The notes beneath the pieces were generated by a model that was not told the DNA's origin, did no database searches, and worked only from the letters and a program-made list of their open reading frames with translations. Below, piece by piece: positions 36,409 through 45,246 of a stretch of DNA of 64,000 bases. Made by a program: the position numbers and the translations under genes. Every line of letters begins with the position of its first letter. Within the stretch, counting starts at the first letter, position 1. The stretch is taken from the NCBI RefSeq assembly GCF_005887555.1, contig NZ_VCIA01000001.1:3532950-3596949 (forward strand), read 5' to 3'. The DNA comes from Lentibacillus cibarius (GTDB taxonomy: Bacteria; Bacillota; Bacilli; Bacillales; Amphibacillaceae).

Positions 36409-37499
36409 TTTTTCCACTCCAATAACAATAATTCTGAACTAAATCCCGGTCCTAAAGCCGATATGATACTCAGCATATTTGCCGGAACACCCTCCTTCAT
36501 CCACTCATACATCACATATAATACGGTTACTGATGACATGTTTCCGTGATTCCGAAGTATACGATAGGAATGTCTGAACTTCTCTTGCGGTACCTGTAAT
36601 ACATCTTCCATTGCTTCTAACACTTTTTTTCCACCAGGGTGTGCGATAAATGAATGGATGCTTTGTCCCGTCAAACTTAATTGAGCTAAAAATGTATGGA
36701 TATGCCGTTTCCAGAATGAACGCACCTGTGCAGGAATGCTTTTGGAAAAAATGACTTCCAACCCCCTATCCGTAACATCCCATCCCATAACAGAATTACT
36801 GTTCTTCTTTGTCTTAGTGCTTGTTTCAATAATTCGTGGTTTTGTCGAGAGATCTTTGATACTGGATAGGTTGCTGGAACTTTCGCCCATCAACAAGGCA
36901 GCTGCAGCCCCATCTCCGAAAAGAGCGGTTCCAACAAGATTGCTCTTGCTTGAGTCGCTTTTCTGAAATGTAAGGCTACATAACTCGCAACAGATTAGAA
37001 GCACATTTTTGTCCGGATGTGCGCTAATCCAATCAAAAGCACGTGATAAGCCAATAGCCCCACCTGCACATCCAAGACCCCAAAGCGGCATTCGGATAAC
37101 ATCTTCCCGAAACGGCCGTTCATTCATGATATATGTATCAATGGACGGAGTGGCGATCCCGGTACTGGAAACGAAAATGATCATATCAATTGCCTCATAT
37201 GGAATATTTTCATTTAGCAGCTGATTATTTTTCAGGCAGGCATCAATAGCTTGGAGTGAATAGATTTGTGCAAAGTATTGGTACAAATCATTCTTCTCTT
37301 TAAACGTATGATTATTTTTCAGCCACTCCAGATTAACCACGAATTGTCTGTTATCAATACAGGCATTATCAAACACAGGCATCATTCGTTCAAGGAACTG
37401 TGAAGCCGACTGGTGAAACACGTCGCTAACAAAAGTTTTAACCGTTTGTTGTGACATATTATGTTGTGGTATGCCTAAACCAATTGAACTTATCACCAC
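36405..37499 (-). CDS. bpsA: Type III polyketide synthase (chalcone synthase family), BpsA/BcsA
   Basis: A 364-residue condensing enzyme that makes alkylpyrones from fatty acyl and malonyl-CoA. The catalytic cysteine is in PLWGLGCAGGAIGLSRA (about residue 145), the histidine in FIAHPGGKKVLEAME, and the asparagine in LRNHGNMSSVT. The start is set at GTG 37499, because AAAGGGGG lies at the right distance and the product then aligns with BpsA of B. subtilis as I recall it. An ATG eight codons earlier has no site. Confidence 0.9.
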   Translation of the reverse strand: MVISSIGLGIPQHNMSQQTVKTFVSDVFHQSASQFLERMMPVFDNACIDNRQFVVNLEWLKNNHTFKEKNDLYQYFAQIYSLQAIDACLKNNQLLNENIPYEAIDMIIFVSSTGIATPSIDTYIMNERPFREDVIRMPLWGLGCAGGAIGLSRAFDWISAHPDKNVLLICCELCSLTFQKSDSSKSNLVGTALFGDGAAAALLMGESSSNLSSIKDLSTKPRIIETSTKTKKNSNSVMGWDVTDRGLEVIFSKSIPAQVRSFWKRHIHTFLAQLSLTGQSIHSFIAHPGGKKVLEAMEDVLQVPQEKFRHSYRILRNHGNMSSVTVLYVMYEWMKEGVPANMLSIISALGPGFSSELLLLEWKK

Positions 37500-37698
37500 C
37501 CCATATCCCCCTTTTCTAATCATGTAACAAGCGTTAGTACATACAACATTTTGTCCTTAGTGTGGATACTTTTCCACGAAAATATTACATCTTTTTTCAC
37601 AGATCATTCACAAACTTTTTCAACATAAGGGTTTAAAAAGTCAGTCGAACGCCGTCTGTGCGCGTTATTGAACAAATTATGAACACTTGTGAAAAGGG

Positions 37699-37727
37699 TT
37701 TAACAACAAAATAGTATTATTTATAAT
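37699..37727 (+). promoter_or_regulatory. Promoter of the ba3 oxidase operon
   Basis: TTTAAC, 17-base spacer, perfect TATAAT. It lies 37 bases before the subunit IIa start. The rest of the 265-base gap upstream has no gene. It contains repeated TGTGAA/TTCACA half-sites of unclear meaning. Confidence 0.6.
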
Positions 37728-37764
37728 GGAAATAGAACTTAAGTTACACAAAGGAGGGTTTGAA

Positions 37765-37910
37765 ATGGGAAGTTTGCAACAAAAAATGAACGTTCATCTG
37801 AAAAGGATCAAAGCCCCAATCTAAAGGGAACTTTTATTTCAGTTATGCTCTTAGGGGTTTTTATTATCGTCAGTTGGGTCGGCGTTTACATTTTTTACAT
37901 GATGCGTTAA
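37765..37910 (+). pseudogene. ba3-type cytochrome oxidase small subunit IIa, out of frame in an A-tract
   Basis: ATG 37765 follows AAAGGAGGG and reads MGSLQQK before the A6 tract at 37781-37786. From there the frame that makes sense is shifted by one base: KNERSSEKDQSPNLKGTF, then a single membrane helix VMLLGVFIIVSWVGVYIFYM, stop at 37910. That second frame has no start codon of its own. One extra A would join the two into a 48-residue protein of the CoxIIa (subunit 2A) type, which precedes subunits II and I in ba3 oxidase operons. It could be a real lesion, transcript slippage, or a homopolymer sequence error. Confidence 0.8.
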
Positions 37911-37940
37911 TACAAAAAATGATTAGGAAAGGAGTTAAAC

Positions 37941-38444
37941 ATGCATTTACACAAATATGAAAGAATCTGGTTATTATTTGGAACTGGATCACTTGTAGTT
38001 TTCCTTCTCATAATTGGTTTTGGGGCTTTTTACAAAGGAGCACAACCACCTAGTGAAAAAATTACAATTGACCCGCAAAATGTTGAGGCACAAGAGTCTT
38101 TTAAAAAAGAAAATCTCGGTTTAACAAAGGTGGAAGATGGTAAATATATCGTCAACGTAGTGGCTTCAGCTTTCAATTATGATTTAGGTAAAGACGAAGA
38201 TGGTTCTAACGTCAAAAAACTTAGGATTCCAAAAGGATCAACCGTATTATTTCAAGTGACCTCGAAGGATGTTGTTCATGGATTCGAGCTTGCCGGCACG
38301 AATGTCAATATGATGGTTGAACCAGGATATATCAGTAGTTATGAGACCGAATTAAATGAAACGGGAGAATACACATTAGTATGCAATGAGTATTGTGGTA
38401 CAGGACACCACCTGATGTTTGCTGAAGTGGAGGTGTATGAATGA
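37941..38444 (+). CDS. cbaB: ba3-type cytochrome c oxidase subunit II
   Basis: A 167-residue protein with one N-terminal membrane anchor (about residues 10-32) and an external cupredoxin domain carrying the CuA centre. Copper ligands are in DVVHGFELAG (His) and CNEYCGTGHHLM (Cys, Cys, His, Met). It accepts electrons from cytochrome c and passes them to subunit I. The short length and single anchor are typical of ba3-type, not aa3-type, enzymes. The stop overlaps the subunit I start. Confidence 0.92.
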   Translation: MHLHKYERIWLLFGTGSLVVFLLIIGFGAFYKGAQPPSEKITIDPQNVEAQESFKKENLGLTKVEDGKYIVNVVASAFNYDLGKDEDGSNVKKLRIPKGSTVLFQVTSKDVVHGFELAGTNVNMMVEPGYISSYETELNETGEYTLVCNEYCGTGHHLMFAEVEVYE

Positions 38445-40135
38445 TGCTGAATAAAACATTAGCAATGTCTGACCAAGAAGAACAGCGAACATGGAGCTTG
38501 TCAAAACAGGAAAAGCGATTATCCATGTCCTTTATGTATGTTACATTTATTTCTCTTCTTATAGGCGGACTGATGGGACTGCTACAGACATTAGTTCGTT
38601 CGGGTACCTTTTCACTTCCATGGGGAATCGGTTACTATCAGATTTTGACCGTTCATGGTGTCATATTGGGGCTGGTTTTGACAACATATTTTATTATCGG
38701 ATTTCAATACACGTTAATGAATAAAACAGTCGGAATGTCACATAAGCAGCGACAGACAGCATGGCTAGGTTTCTGGGTCATGGTTGTCGGAACAATTATG
38801 GCATCGATTACTATTTTATTAGGCAAGGCAAGTGTACTTTACACGTTTTATGCACCGCTCAAAGCACACCCAGCATTTTACATTGGGTTAGCACTAGTAA
38901 TTATTGGAAGCTGGATTGCCTGTTTTGTCAACTTCAGACAATTGCAAGTTTGGAAAAAGCAGCATAAAGGTGAAAAATCCCCATTACTTGCATTTATGGT
39001 TGTCATTAATATGCTTTTATGGTTTATTGCAACGTTAGGTGTTGCGGCTGCTGTATTAGTTCAATTTATTCCGTGGTCATTAGGCTACGCAGAAACAATT
39101 AACATTTTGATTAGTAGAACATTGTTTTGGTATTTTGGCCATCCACTTGTTTACTTCTGGCTTTTACCTGCTTATATGGCTTGGTATGCAATTATTCCAA
39201 AGATTATCGGTGGGAAAATTTTCAGTGATTCGTTAGCTCGTTTATCATTTGTTTTGTTTCTTATGTTTTCGATTCCGGTTGGGTTTCACCATCAGCTAAC
39301 AGAGCCTGGAATTGATCCAGTATGGAAGTTTGTCCAAGTTACCTTAACTTTTATGGTTATCGTACCATCACTAATGACGGCATTTTCTATGTTTGCAACC
39401 TTTGAAACAACTGGTCGTAAAAAAGGTTTTGGTGGTTTGTTCGGTTGGTTCAAGCACTTACCTTGGAAAGACGTTCGGTTTTTAGCTCCTATGATTGGTA
39501 TGCTTGCATTTATCCCTGGAGGTACTGGTGGTATTATTAATGCGTCCAACCAGCTGAATCAGGTTGTGCATAATACTATTTGGGTAACAGGCCACTTTCA
39601 TTTGACCGTGGCCACAACTGTTATTTTAACTTTCTTCGGACTGTCGTATTGGCTGATTCCAGCGTTAACAGGAAGGAAATTGACGTCCAAAATTAATAAA
39701 CTAGGTATTATTCAAACAGTCATTTGGACGGTTGGCATGACTATCATGTCCGGATCAATGCATATTGAAGGATTGCTTGGCGCACCTCGCCGCTCGTCCT
39801 ATTCAACATATGGTGGTACAGAACAAGCTTCTGACTGGATTGGGTATCAAATAGCTCAGGCAGTTGGCGGTACAATTTTGTTCGTAGGTATTTTGCTTAT
39901 GGTTTACATTTTTATCCAACTGGTATTTTTTGCACCTAAAGGTGAAGAGGATTTCCCAATTGCAGAAGAAGAACCTGATGCTGAGCCGACACCAAGATTT
40001 TTGGAAAACTGGAAATTGTGGATTGGGCTCACAATAGGGCTAATTTTGATTGCTTATGCGATTCCGTTTATGGATATTATTCAGAATTCACCTCCAGGAT
40101 CACCGCCATTTGATTGGCCAATAGGAAATAGTTGA
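38441..40135 (+). CDS. cbaA: ba3-type cytochrome c oxidase subunit I
   Basis: A 564-residue heme-copper oxidase core with about 13 helices. Heme and CuB ligands are seen in TVHGVILGLV, FGHPLVYFWLLPAY and VTGHFHLTVAT. This family has high oxygen affinity and lacks the D-channel motif of aa3 enzymes. It needs heme A, which CtaA at about 11 kb could supply. GGAGGTG lies upstream. A terminator follows, so no subunit III or IV gene is included. Confidence 0.94.
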   Translation: MMLNKTLAMSDQEEQRTWSLSKQEKRLSMSFMYVTFISLLIGGLMGLLQTLVRSGTFSLPWGIGYYQILTVHGVILGLVLTTYFIIGFQYTLMNKTVGMSHKQRQTAWLGFWVMVVGTIMASITILLGKASVLYTFYAPLKAHPAFYIGLALVIIGSWIACFVNFRQLQVWKKQHKGEKSPLLAFMVVINMLLWFIATLGVAAAVLVQFIPWSLGYAETINILISRTLFWYFGHPLVYFWLLPAYMAWYAIIPKIIGGKIFSDSLARLSFVLFLMFSIPVGFHHQLTEPGIDPVWKFVQVTLTFMVIVPSLMTAFSMFATFETTGRKKGFGGLFGWFKHLPWKDVRFLAPMIGMLAFIPGGTGGIINASNQLNQVVHNTIWVTGHFHLTVATTVILTFFGLSYWLIPALTGRKLTSKINKLGIIQTVIWTVGMTIMSGSMHIEGLLGAPRRSSYSTYGGTEQASDWIGYQIAQAVGGTILFVGILLMVYIFIQLVFFAPKGEEDFPIAEEEPDAEPTPRFLENWKLWIGLTIGLILIAYAIPFMDIIQNSPPGSPPFDWPIGNS

Positions 40136-40196
40136 TAAAACACAATCCCTACAATCTAGTCTCACCTTGAGCTTGAAGTAATAAGTGGGATAAAAT

Positions 40197-40239
40197 AAAT
40201 CAAGACCGAGAGAGTGTTAACTCTCCGGTCTTGATTTTT
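40197..40239. terminator. Terminator of the ba3 oxidase operon
   Basis: AAATCAAGACCG pairs with CGGTCTTGATTT, with an inner GAGAG/CTCTC stem and T5 at the end. It lies between converging genes. Confidence 0.88.
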
Positions 40240-40282
40240 ATGATCGAAAACGTAAGCAACGAAGGGTTTCTGCCCTCCTGTA

Positions 40283-41413
40283 TTATTGTTTCGTACCAAA
40301 GTATTGATAATAGTTTGTTTCAATGAACCCATTAAACAATTTTCGTTTCTTTGTTGCCGTTTGCCCATATTCCTTCTCAAAATTTTCGAATGCGGTTAAG
40401 ATATAAACACTCCAAGAAGGTTGTTTTATCATGATTTGGCCTAACTGGCGGTATATATTTGCTGCTGACTCTTGATCACCAATTCGTTGTCCATACGGTG
40501 GATTACCAATTAAATAACCATTAGGCTGTTGGATAGAAAGATCTTTCACCTGCATCTGTTTCCACGTGACTAAATCACCGAGCCCCGCTTCCAGTGCATT
40601 CTCATTCGCGGCAGCTGTCATTGTATGGTCTATATCTGTCCCAGTAATGTCAAGCGCTTTATCATAATCAGCCTTATCTTCCACTTCTTCCATAGCCTCA
40701 TTCCAGTGGTTATTTCTAATCCAGTGCCAATCTTCCGAAGCAAACGAGCGGTTAAAACCTGGGGCAATATTTTGGCCAATGAGGGCTGCTTCAATTGGAA
40801 TTGTTCCTGATCCACAAAATGGGTCAACCAAAGGATATTCAGGTTTCCAATTGGTCAAAAGGATTAGTGCCGCAGCCATCGTTTCTTTTAAAGGAGCTTC
40901 CCCCTGATTGACACGATATCCCCGTTTGTGCAACCCTGTTCCCGATGTATCAATTGTTAAAACAACATCATCTTTATGTAGGGACACTTCAACTTTGAAC
41001 AACGCGCCGGATTCCGGCAATTTGCCAGCTACTCCATATTTTAGTTTTAATCGTTCGGCAATTGCTTTTTTTACAATTGCTTGACAATCAGGAACACTGT
41101 ATAGCGTTGATTTAACCGATTTTCCTGAAACAGGGAATTTTCCATCCTCTGAAATGCTGTGTTCCCATGGCAAAGCTTTCGTTTGCTCAAATAATTCGTC
41201 AAACGTAACAGCTTTGAACCGGCCAACTTGCAATTTAACACGATCAGCGGTCCGCAGCCATAAATTACAGCGCGGGATGGCAACAATCGGTGCATCAAAT
41301 GTTACTTTTCCATTTTCCACTTCCACTTCATAACCAAGCTGCCGTACTTCATTCGCCACGACAGATTCAAGTCCCATAGCAGCTGTAGCGATTAATGTTA
41401 CATGTTGAGCCAT
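40283..41413 (-). CDS. ypsC: 23S rRNA methyltransferase, RlmL/YpsC family
   Basis: A 376-residue protein: an N-terminal ferredoxin-like/THUMP RNA-binding part (about residues 1-155) and a Rossmann methylase. The SAM site has PLVDPFCGSGTIPIEAALI (about 195-213). The catalytic motif IV is LIGNPPYGQR (about 303). Members methylate N2 of a guanine in 23S rRNA. In B. subtilis ypsC also flanks rnpB and gpsB. GAAAGGAACG precedes the ATG. Confidence 0.93.
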   Translation of the reverse strand: MAQHVTLIATAAMGLESVVANEVRQLGYEVEVENGKVTFDAPIVAIPRCNLWLRTADRVKLQVGRFKAVTFDELFEQTKALPWEHSISEDGKFPVSGKSVKSTLYSVPDCQAIVKKAIAERLKLKYGVAGKLPESGALFKVEVSLHKDDVVLTIDTSGTGLHKRGYRVNQGEAPLKETMAAALILLTNWKPEYPLVDPFCGSGTIPIEAALIGQNIAPGFNRSFASEDWHWIRNNHWNEAMEEVEDKADYDKALDITGTDIDHTMTAAANENALEAGLGDLVTWKQMQVKDLSIQQPNGYLIGNPPYGQRIGDQESAANIYRQLGQIMIKQPSWSVYILTAFENFEKEYGQTATKKRKLFNGFIETNYYQYFGTKQ

Positions 41414-41576
41414 ATAGTCGTTCCTTTCGTTTCTAAATTAAAAGCATTAATTAGTTTATCACAATATATGGGCACGGACAAAAACAAGGATTATCTGGGA
41501 GTGAATGTTATATGACTATGATTACCTAACGGTTAGATCATATTATATAGTCGCAGATATCAATTTCTGCATACTA

Positions 41577-41616
41577 AAAACCTTATTCAACTGCATCTAC
41601 AGTCGAATAAGGTTTT
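41577..41616 (-). terminator. Terminator of RNase P RNA
   Basis: AAAACCTTATTC pairs with GAATAAGGTTTT, with an inner ACTG/CAGT stem. On the minus strand it ends in TTTT, about 15 bases past the RNA's 3' end. Confidence 0.85.
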
Positions 41617-41630
41617 CTCATGGGGATTTG

Positions 41631-42034
41631 ACCATTGAATACTCGGTAAGCCATGTTCTGTTCCGTTGTACTTTTCACGGTGGTCAGCCTCGTACAGCGG
41701 TCGTAATCATCTATCTACAGACTAGTTGCCTGTCCCTCTTTCAGTTCAATTCCCTAATCAAGGGTGCCCCTACCAAATTTTGGGTTGCTCACTCGTGGGG
41801 TTTACCGCGTTCCACTCGGATCGTTTCCAATCCGACTGCGTCACTGTGGCACTTTCAAGTGTACTCATCCATGTCAAAAGAGTTAGGATTTTTCACTGCC
41901 GTTAGCCATACAGGCTACCTTGACTTATGTTTTCGTCAAGCACGATCACTACAAGCATCGCAGCTTGTGTGAGCATGGACTTTCCTCTGCATAGAATTAC
42001 TATACAGCGATTACGTGAGTATTCAATTTCATTC
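41631..42034 (-). ncRNA. rnpB: RNase P RNA, type B (Bacillus type)
   Basis: The ribozyme that matures tRNA 5' ends. Minus-strand landmarks are the 5' CGTAATCGCTG, the conserved GAGGAAAGTCCATGCTC, GAAAGTGCCACAGTGACG, GGTAAACCCCACGAG, and the 3' ACAGAACATGGCTTA. Helix P1 is formed by TTGAATACTCACG at the 5' end and CGAGTATTCAA at the 3' end. Length is about 400 nt, matching B. subtilis RNase P RNA. It lies between gpsB and ypsC, as in B. subtilis. The exact ends are estimated from P1 and the promoter. Confidence 0.95.
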
Positions 42035-42041
42035 TATGTAT

Positions 42042-42070
42042 ATTTTAGCATATTTATGGTGTGCTGTCAC
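42042..42070 (-). promoter_or_regulatory. Promoter of rnpB
   Basis: On the minus strand: GTGACA, 17-base spacer ending TGC, then TAAAAT. This gives an extended -10. The predicted start is about 42034, just ahead of P1. Confidence 0.75.
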
Positions 42071-42091
42071 TGGGAAAACAAACCAGCACCC

Positions 42092-42391
42092 TTATGAATC
42101 AGCATACTTTTTGCCAAATACAGCTTTTTCTAAATTCGATACGCGTTTTAAAATATCGTAATTAACCTGATGATTTTGGGCTGATCCACGGTTTCTTGTT
42201 TGATCGGTTTGCTTCTTTAATCGTTCGTTCTCTTGACGTAGTTTATCAATCTCCTGCTGGAATGATTCATAGTCTTGAATAATTGTATCCAGGAATTCAT
42301 CTACTTCTTCCTGATGATAGCCACGCATTGCTGTTTTAAACTCTTTTTCCAATATATCTTTCCCCGTTAGTTGAATGCCGTTCGTAGTCAT
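42092..42391 (-). CDS. gpsB: Cell division protein GpsB
   Basis: A 99-residue DivIVA-like coiled-coil protein that shuttles PBP1 between septum and side wall. The N-terminal membrane/partner-binding part has [20 protein letters not shown] and [20 protein letters not shown], followed by a coiled coil to about residue 70. The short C-terminal domain ends [14 protein letters not shown]. Its client PonA is encoded at 45.9-48.6 kb. Confidence 0.96.
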   Translation of the reverse strand: MTTNGIQLTGKDILEKEFKTAMRGYHQEEVDEFLDTIIQDYESFQQEIDKLRQENERLKKQTDQTRNRGSAQNHQVNYDILKRVSNLEKAVFGKKYADS

Positions 42392-42510
42392 TTCACAGTC
42401 ACCTCTAAATAACGTTGATTTGCACTTTTGTTACATTTACCAGCGATCATGTCCACTTCATTTTATTAATAACATAAACGATTTATGCAACGTTTTCCCG
42501 TCCACATTAC

Positions 42511-42539
42511 AGTATAACATGTATAGTTGTCGTTGTCTT
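42511..42539 (-). promoter_or_regulatory. Promoter of gpsB
   Basis: On the minus strand: AAGACA, 17-base spacer, TATACT with TG one base ahead (extended -10). The start would be near 42504, about 110 bases before the gpsB ATG. Confidence 0.5.
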
Positions 42540-42663
42540 ATGCTTCCTTGAACTTCTGGAGTCGATGTTGACTTTCACCACAAGGGTATAAGTGCGACTA
42601 GGCCTCTGGTTTCACCTTGCAAGTAAAAGCTATATCGCTAAATTTTATAGTTTCCTATCTTTT
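42540..42663. other. Intergenic stretch between gpsB and cdd without a gene
   Basis: No open frame or known RNA was recognised. AGTCG near 42562 and CGACT near 42596 form a loose inverted pair. TTTCACC occurs twice. B. subtilis carries ypsA close to gpsB, but no trace of it is seen here. Confidence 0.3.
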
Positions 42664-42695
42664 AAAAAAAGAAACTGAAACACTCAGCTTCTTTT
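42664..42695 (-). terminator. Terminator overlapping the end of cdd
   Basis: On the minus strand, GAAGCTGA...TCAGTTTC-type pairing is followed by TTTTTTT. The hairpin includes the last codons of the deaminase gene. Confidence 0.65.
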
Positions 42696-43100
42696 CTTGC
42701 TTTCGTCCATATCATCAGATTGGAAAGAAAACGGCAGCAATTCTTCCATTGTTAATGTTTTCACATCGTTATGGACATTCGCTAAATGTATGTTCAGATT
42801 ACTGTCAAAGAATTCACTCATAACTTGTCGGCAAGAGCCACAAGGTGGGACAGGCCGTTTTGTATCAGCAACAACGGCCATCGCTGAAAACGAACGTTCC
42901 CCGTCGGAAATGGCTTTAAATAGTGCCACCCGCTCTGCACAGCAACTGTCTGGATAGGCGGCATTTTCAATATTACATCCTGTGTAAACCTTGCCGGATT
43001 CCGTCATCACTGCAGCGCCAACAGGAAATTTAGAGTATGGGACATAAGCTTGATCAAGTATAGTCTTTGCCATGGCAATTAGTTTATCTTTCTGTGGCAT
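42684..43100 (-). CDS. cdd: Cytidine deaminase
   Basis: A 138-residue tetrameric-type deaminase for pyrimidine nucleoside salvage. The zinc and catalytic motifs are CCAERVALF (Cys and Glu) and PCGSCRQVMSEF (two Cys). FPVGAAVMTESGKVYTGCNIE is the substrate-side segment. Length matches B. subtilis Cdd. The tail (SDDMDESKKRS) is longer and charged. The B. subtilis cdd locus lies elsewhere, so a second deaminase of blasticidin-S-deaminase type cannot be excluded. Confidence 0.88.
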   Translation of the reverse strand: MPQKDKLIAMAKTILDQAYVPYSKFPVGAAVMTESGKVYTGCNIENAAYPDSCCAERVALFKAISDGERSFSAMAVVADTKRPVPPCGSCRQVMSEFFDSNLNIHLANVHNDVKTLTMEELLPFSFQSDDMDESKKRS

Positions 43101-43174
43101 ATCCGATTTTCCCCTTTCATGACTTAATGGGAGGTGATTATAAAAGCACTCGTACGTTCGTAAAGCTTTTTCTT

Positions 43175-43528
43175 TTATTTTTGTAGTTCATCCAGAAGTC
43201 TATCGAGTATGAAATAAATCGAATGGTTCAATTCCATATAGCGTTTGCGTTTAACGTCGATATAAAAGCTGTGCAACATCAAGAGTTCCATATTTTCTTT
43301 TGTTGATGTTATTTGCTGAGGGTGGAGGTTGACTTGCCTTTCTTTAACAGCTTGCAATGCATGATTCTCCCACTCTGTTAGAAGGTCATAAATTGGTGCT
43401 GTGTAGTTTTTTACCATCTGAAAAAATTGTCTGTCCTTCTTACTTTCGGGTGGTTTATTTTCATTATATTTTTCCTCTAGGATTTCCAGATAATTTTTAA
43501 ATTGTTTGGTCTCTTGTATTAATTCCAT
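43175..43528 (-). CDS. yppE: YppE family protein (DUF1798)
   Basis: A 117-residue helical-bundle protein. The start is ATG 43528 behind GGCAGGA. The frame runs further up to 43597 without a site. Recognisable blocks are LIQETKQFKNYLEILEEKY and MLHSFYIDVKRKRYMELNHS. Function is unknown. Position between cdd and yppC/sspM matches the ypp cluster of B. subtilis. Confidence 0.8.
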   Translation of the reverse strand: MELIQETKQFKNYLEILEEKYNENKPPESKKDRQFFQMVKNYTAPIYDLLTEWENHALQAVKERQVNLHPQQITSTKENMELLMLHSFYIDVKRKRYMELNHSIYFILDRLLDELQK

Positions 43529-43608
43529 CGTTATTCCTGCCTTTTTACATTTTCCCCCTATAGCCATCAGTTTAGCATTTATATACGCATAATGCATCTG
43601 TGAGGATA

Positions 43609-43884
43609 TCAGGATAACTTTTTTGCGGTGTTGGATACATTGATTTCTTCCTGCAATTGGTTCTGTAATTGCGTATGTTTTTTTGCTAGTTTTTCTACAA
43701 TATATGTTGCTCGGTTGATCTCTTCCTTATTAAGCTGGAATTGTTCCCTTATAGTGTTGTCTGCTGCCATGGTAACCTTTTGCTCCATAAGACGTAATTG
43801 ATCAGCCATAGATGCTAATGCATTTGCAAAGTTTTGTTTATCCGAGCTAGCTTCTGTTTCAACAGGCAGTTGTATTTCCATCAT
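43609..43884 (-). CDS. Unknown 91-residue coiled-coil protein
   Basis: A glutamine-rich helical protein, with SMADQLRLMEQKVTMAADN and YIVEKLAKKHTQLQNQLQE predicted as coiled coils. It has no membrane segment or cysteines. GGGAAGGTGA fits either the ATG at 43884 or an upstream GTG at 43893. It occupies the yppD/yppF position of the ypp cluster, but the family was not recognised. Confidence 0.6.
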   Translation of the reverse strand: MMEIQLPVETEASSDKQNFANALASMADQLRLMEQKVTMAADNTIREQFQLNKEEINRATYIVEKLAKKHTQLQNQLQEEINVSNTAKKLS

Positions 43885-44034
43885 CGGATTCACCTTCCCA
43901 TTATATGATCTGTTTATAACTTCGGCGAAAATATGACCTTCCCTGCTCGCTCGACAAAACTAGAAGAATAATGGCAAAACTAGTGTAGATTCGGCTTTGT
44001 TTAGGCAAACTAATATGGAAAGGAGGTAAAAAGC

Positions 44035-44139
44035 ATGAAAAAGAAGCCATCACAGCAAAAAACGGAAAAGTTTCATCAAGAAAAGCACAACCAAACCCGA
44101 GATAAAAAGCTAAACGGTCCTAACCGACCATCGACGTAA
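44035..44139 (+). CDS. sspM: Small acid-soluble spore protein M
   Basis: A 34-residue lysine- and glutamine-rich peptide ending DKKLNGPNRPST. B. subtilis SspM is also 34 residues and ends with almost the same string (KKLGGPNRPST, from memory). The site AAAGGAGG lies just upstream of the ATG. SspM is made in the forespore and packaged in the spore core. It is encoded opposite to yppC and the ypp genes. Confidence 0.88.
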   Translation: MKKKPSQQKTEKFHQEKHNQTRDKKLNGPNRPST

Positions 44140-44158
44140 TGGTACTACCAAAAAAATC

Positions 44159-44189
44159 GGCATTTGCGCGCTATTTGCGTGCAAATGCC
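44159..44189. terminator. Terminator between sspM and yppC
   Basis: A 13-bp stem with one G-T pair (44159-44171 with 44177-44189), A7 to its left and AAAATATTTT to its right. It works for converging genes. Confidence 0.82.
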
Positions 44190-44209
44190 AAAATATTTTA
44201 TATGCGATC

Positions 44210-45169
44210 TTATGAATGTCTCTGTCCAAACATATTTTTGAGCTGAGAATATGCATATATTAGCCTTCTTCTATTATAAAATGCCTTCTTTATTCCACGG
44301 TCAGGGTGTTGTGTTATAGGACTTGTCCATTTTCGTTTAACACCCTTGACTTTATGCCAGTCCTTTCGAATTGTATCCTGATGAGCTATGAAAGGATAAA
44401 CGGTTCGTAAAAAAGGTGCCTTTTCGAAATGCCTTGAAAAAAACTGTTCATAATCCCAGCGTGATCCGGTGTGCTCCACTGATAAAGCAAAATCAAGTAA
44501 TGAAGTGTAAACGTGAGGATGAAACATCATTGAAGCAATCCGCTTTCCTAACTCTATCCGTTTAGTTAAATTTGTAAAGTCATGAACAAATGCCCCGTAC
44601 AGTGTCCCGAATCTATTGGGAAGAAGTGTTGCATTTAATAATAATATGTCCTGCAAAAGGTATGGCGGACGCAAAAACACGCGATACTTAAAATACTCCT
44701 GTTTGATAACAGGCGAATGGATAACATTTTGCTCATTTATAATCATTGACGTCATCAGACGGTCCTGGTCATGATGTTTCCAAAAATATTCCCATTCTTT
44801 TTCCATAAACCTTGATACGTGGAGCGCTGGCAACAAGTGAAACAACGGTTTATTTAAACGCTTTGAAAGTTCATATACGAGGAGTTGTGGGTATGCATCC
44901 GAAAAAATGAGCCAATTCGCGCGCTCGTAGGTCATGAATAGTCGGGTTTGCTGCTTTTTAGATAATAAGGTTTGAAACGGAGAGAGAGAAAGGTCCATCA
45001 TATTCCACCCGGCATTTCGGGATACCATACTAGCTAAAAAAGCCCATTTCACTTCCGGATAAACCATGTAAAAGTTTTGATATGCTTTGGTACGGGAAAT
45101 ATTATCAAGGTTATGCTTTTTTGTTTCAGATAGTATATAATGAAGGTGTTTTCTCCATCTATTACTCAT
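44210..45169 (-). CDS. yppC: YppC family protein (DUF2515)
   Basis: A 319-residue protein matching YppC in position (beside recU) and length. Recognisable segments are NISRTKAYQNFYMVYPEVKW, ASMVSRNAGWNMMDL, YERANWLIFSDAYPQLLVYE and LGKRIASMMFHP. No signal peptide or catalytic motif is evident. Function is unknown. Transcribed away from recU. Confidence 0.88.
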   Translation of the reverse strand: MSNRWRKHLHYILSETKKHNLDNISRTKAYQNFYMVYPEVKWAFLASMVSRNAGWNMMDLSLSPFQTLLSKKQQTRLFMTYERANWLIFSDAYPQLLVYELSKRLNKPLFHLLPALHVSRFMEKEWEYFWKHHDQDRLMTSMIINEQNVIHSPVIKQEYFKYRVFLRPPYLLQDILLLNATLLPNRFGTLYGAFVHDFTNLTKRIELGKRIASMMFHPHVYTSLLDFALSVEHTGSRWDYEQFFSRHFEKAPFLRTVYPFIAHQDTIRKDWHKVKGVKRKWTSPITQHPDRGIKKAFYNRRRLIYAYSQLKNMFGQRHS

Positions 45170-45246
45170 TATATGACCTCTCTTAACGATATATAGTCAA
45201 CGAAGGTATTATTTGGTATGATACTGTCATACACGGGGGGAAATAC

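Noticed and set aside
41505..41972. Plus-strand open frame of 155 codons
   Set aside because: It lies opposite RNase P RNA, whose conserved core explains the sequence fully.
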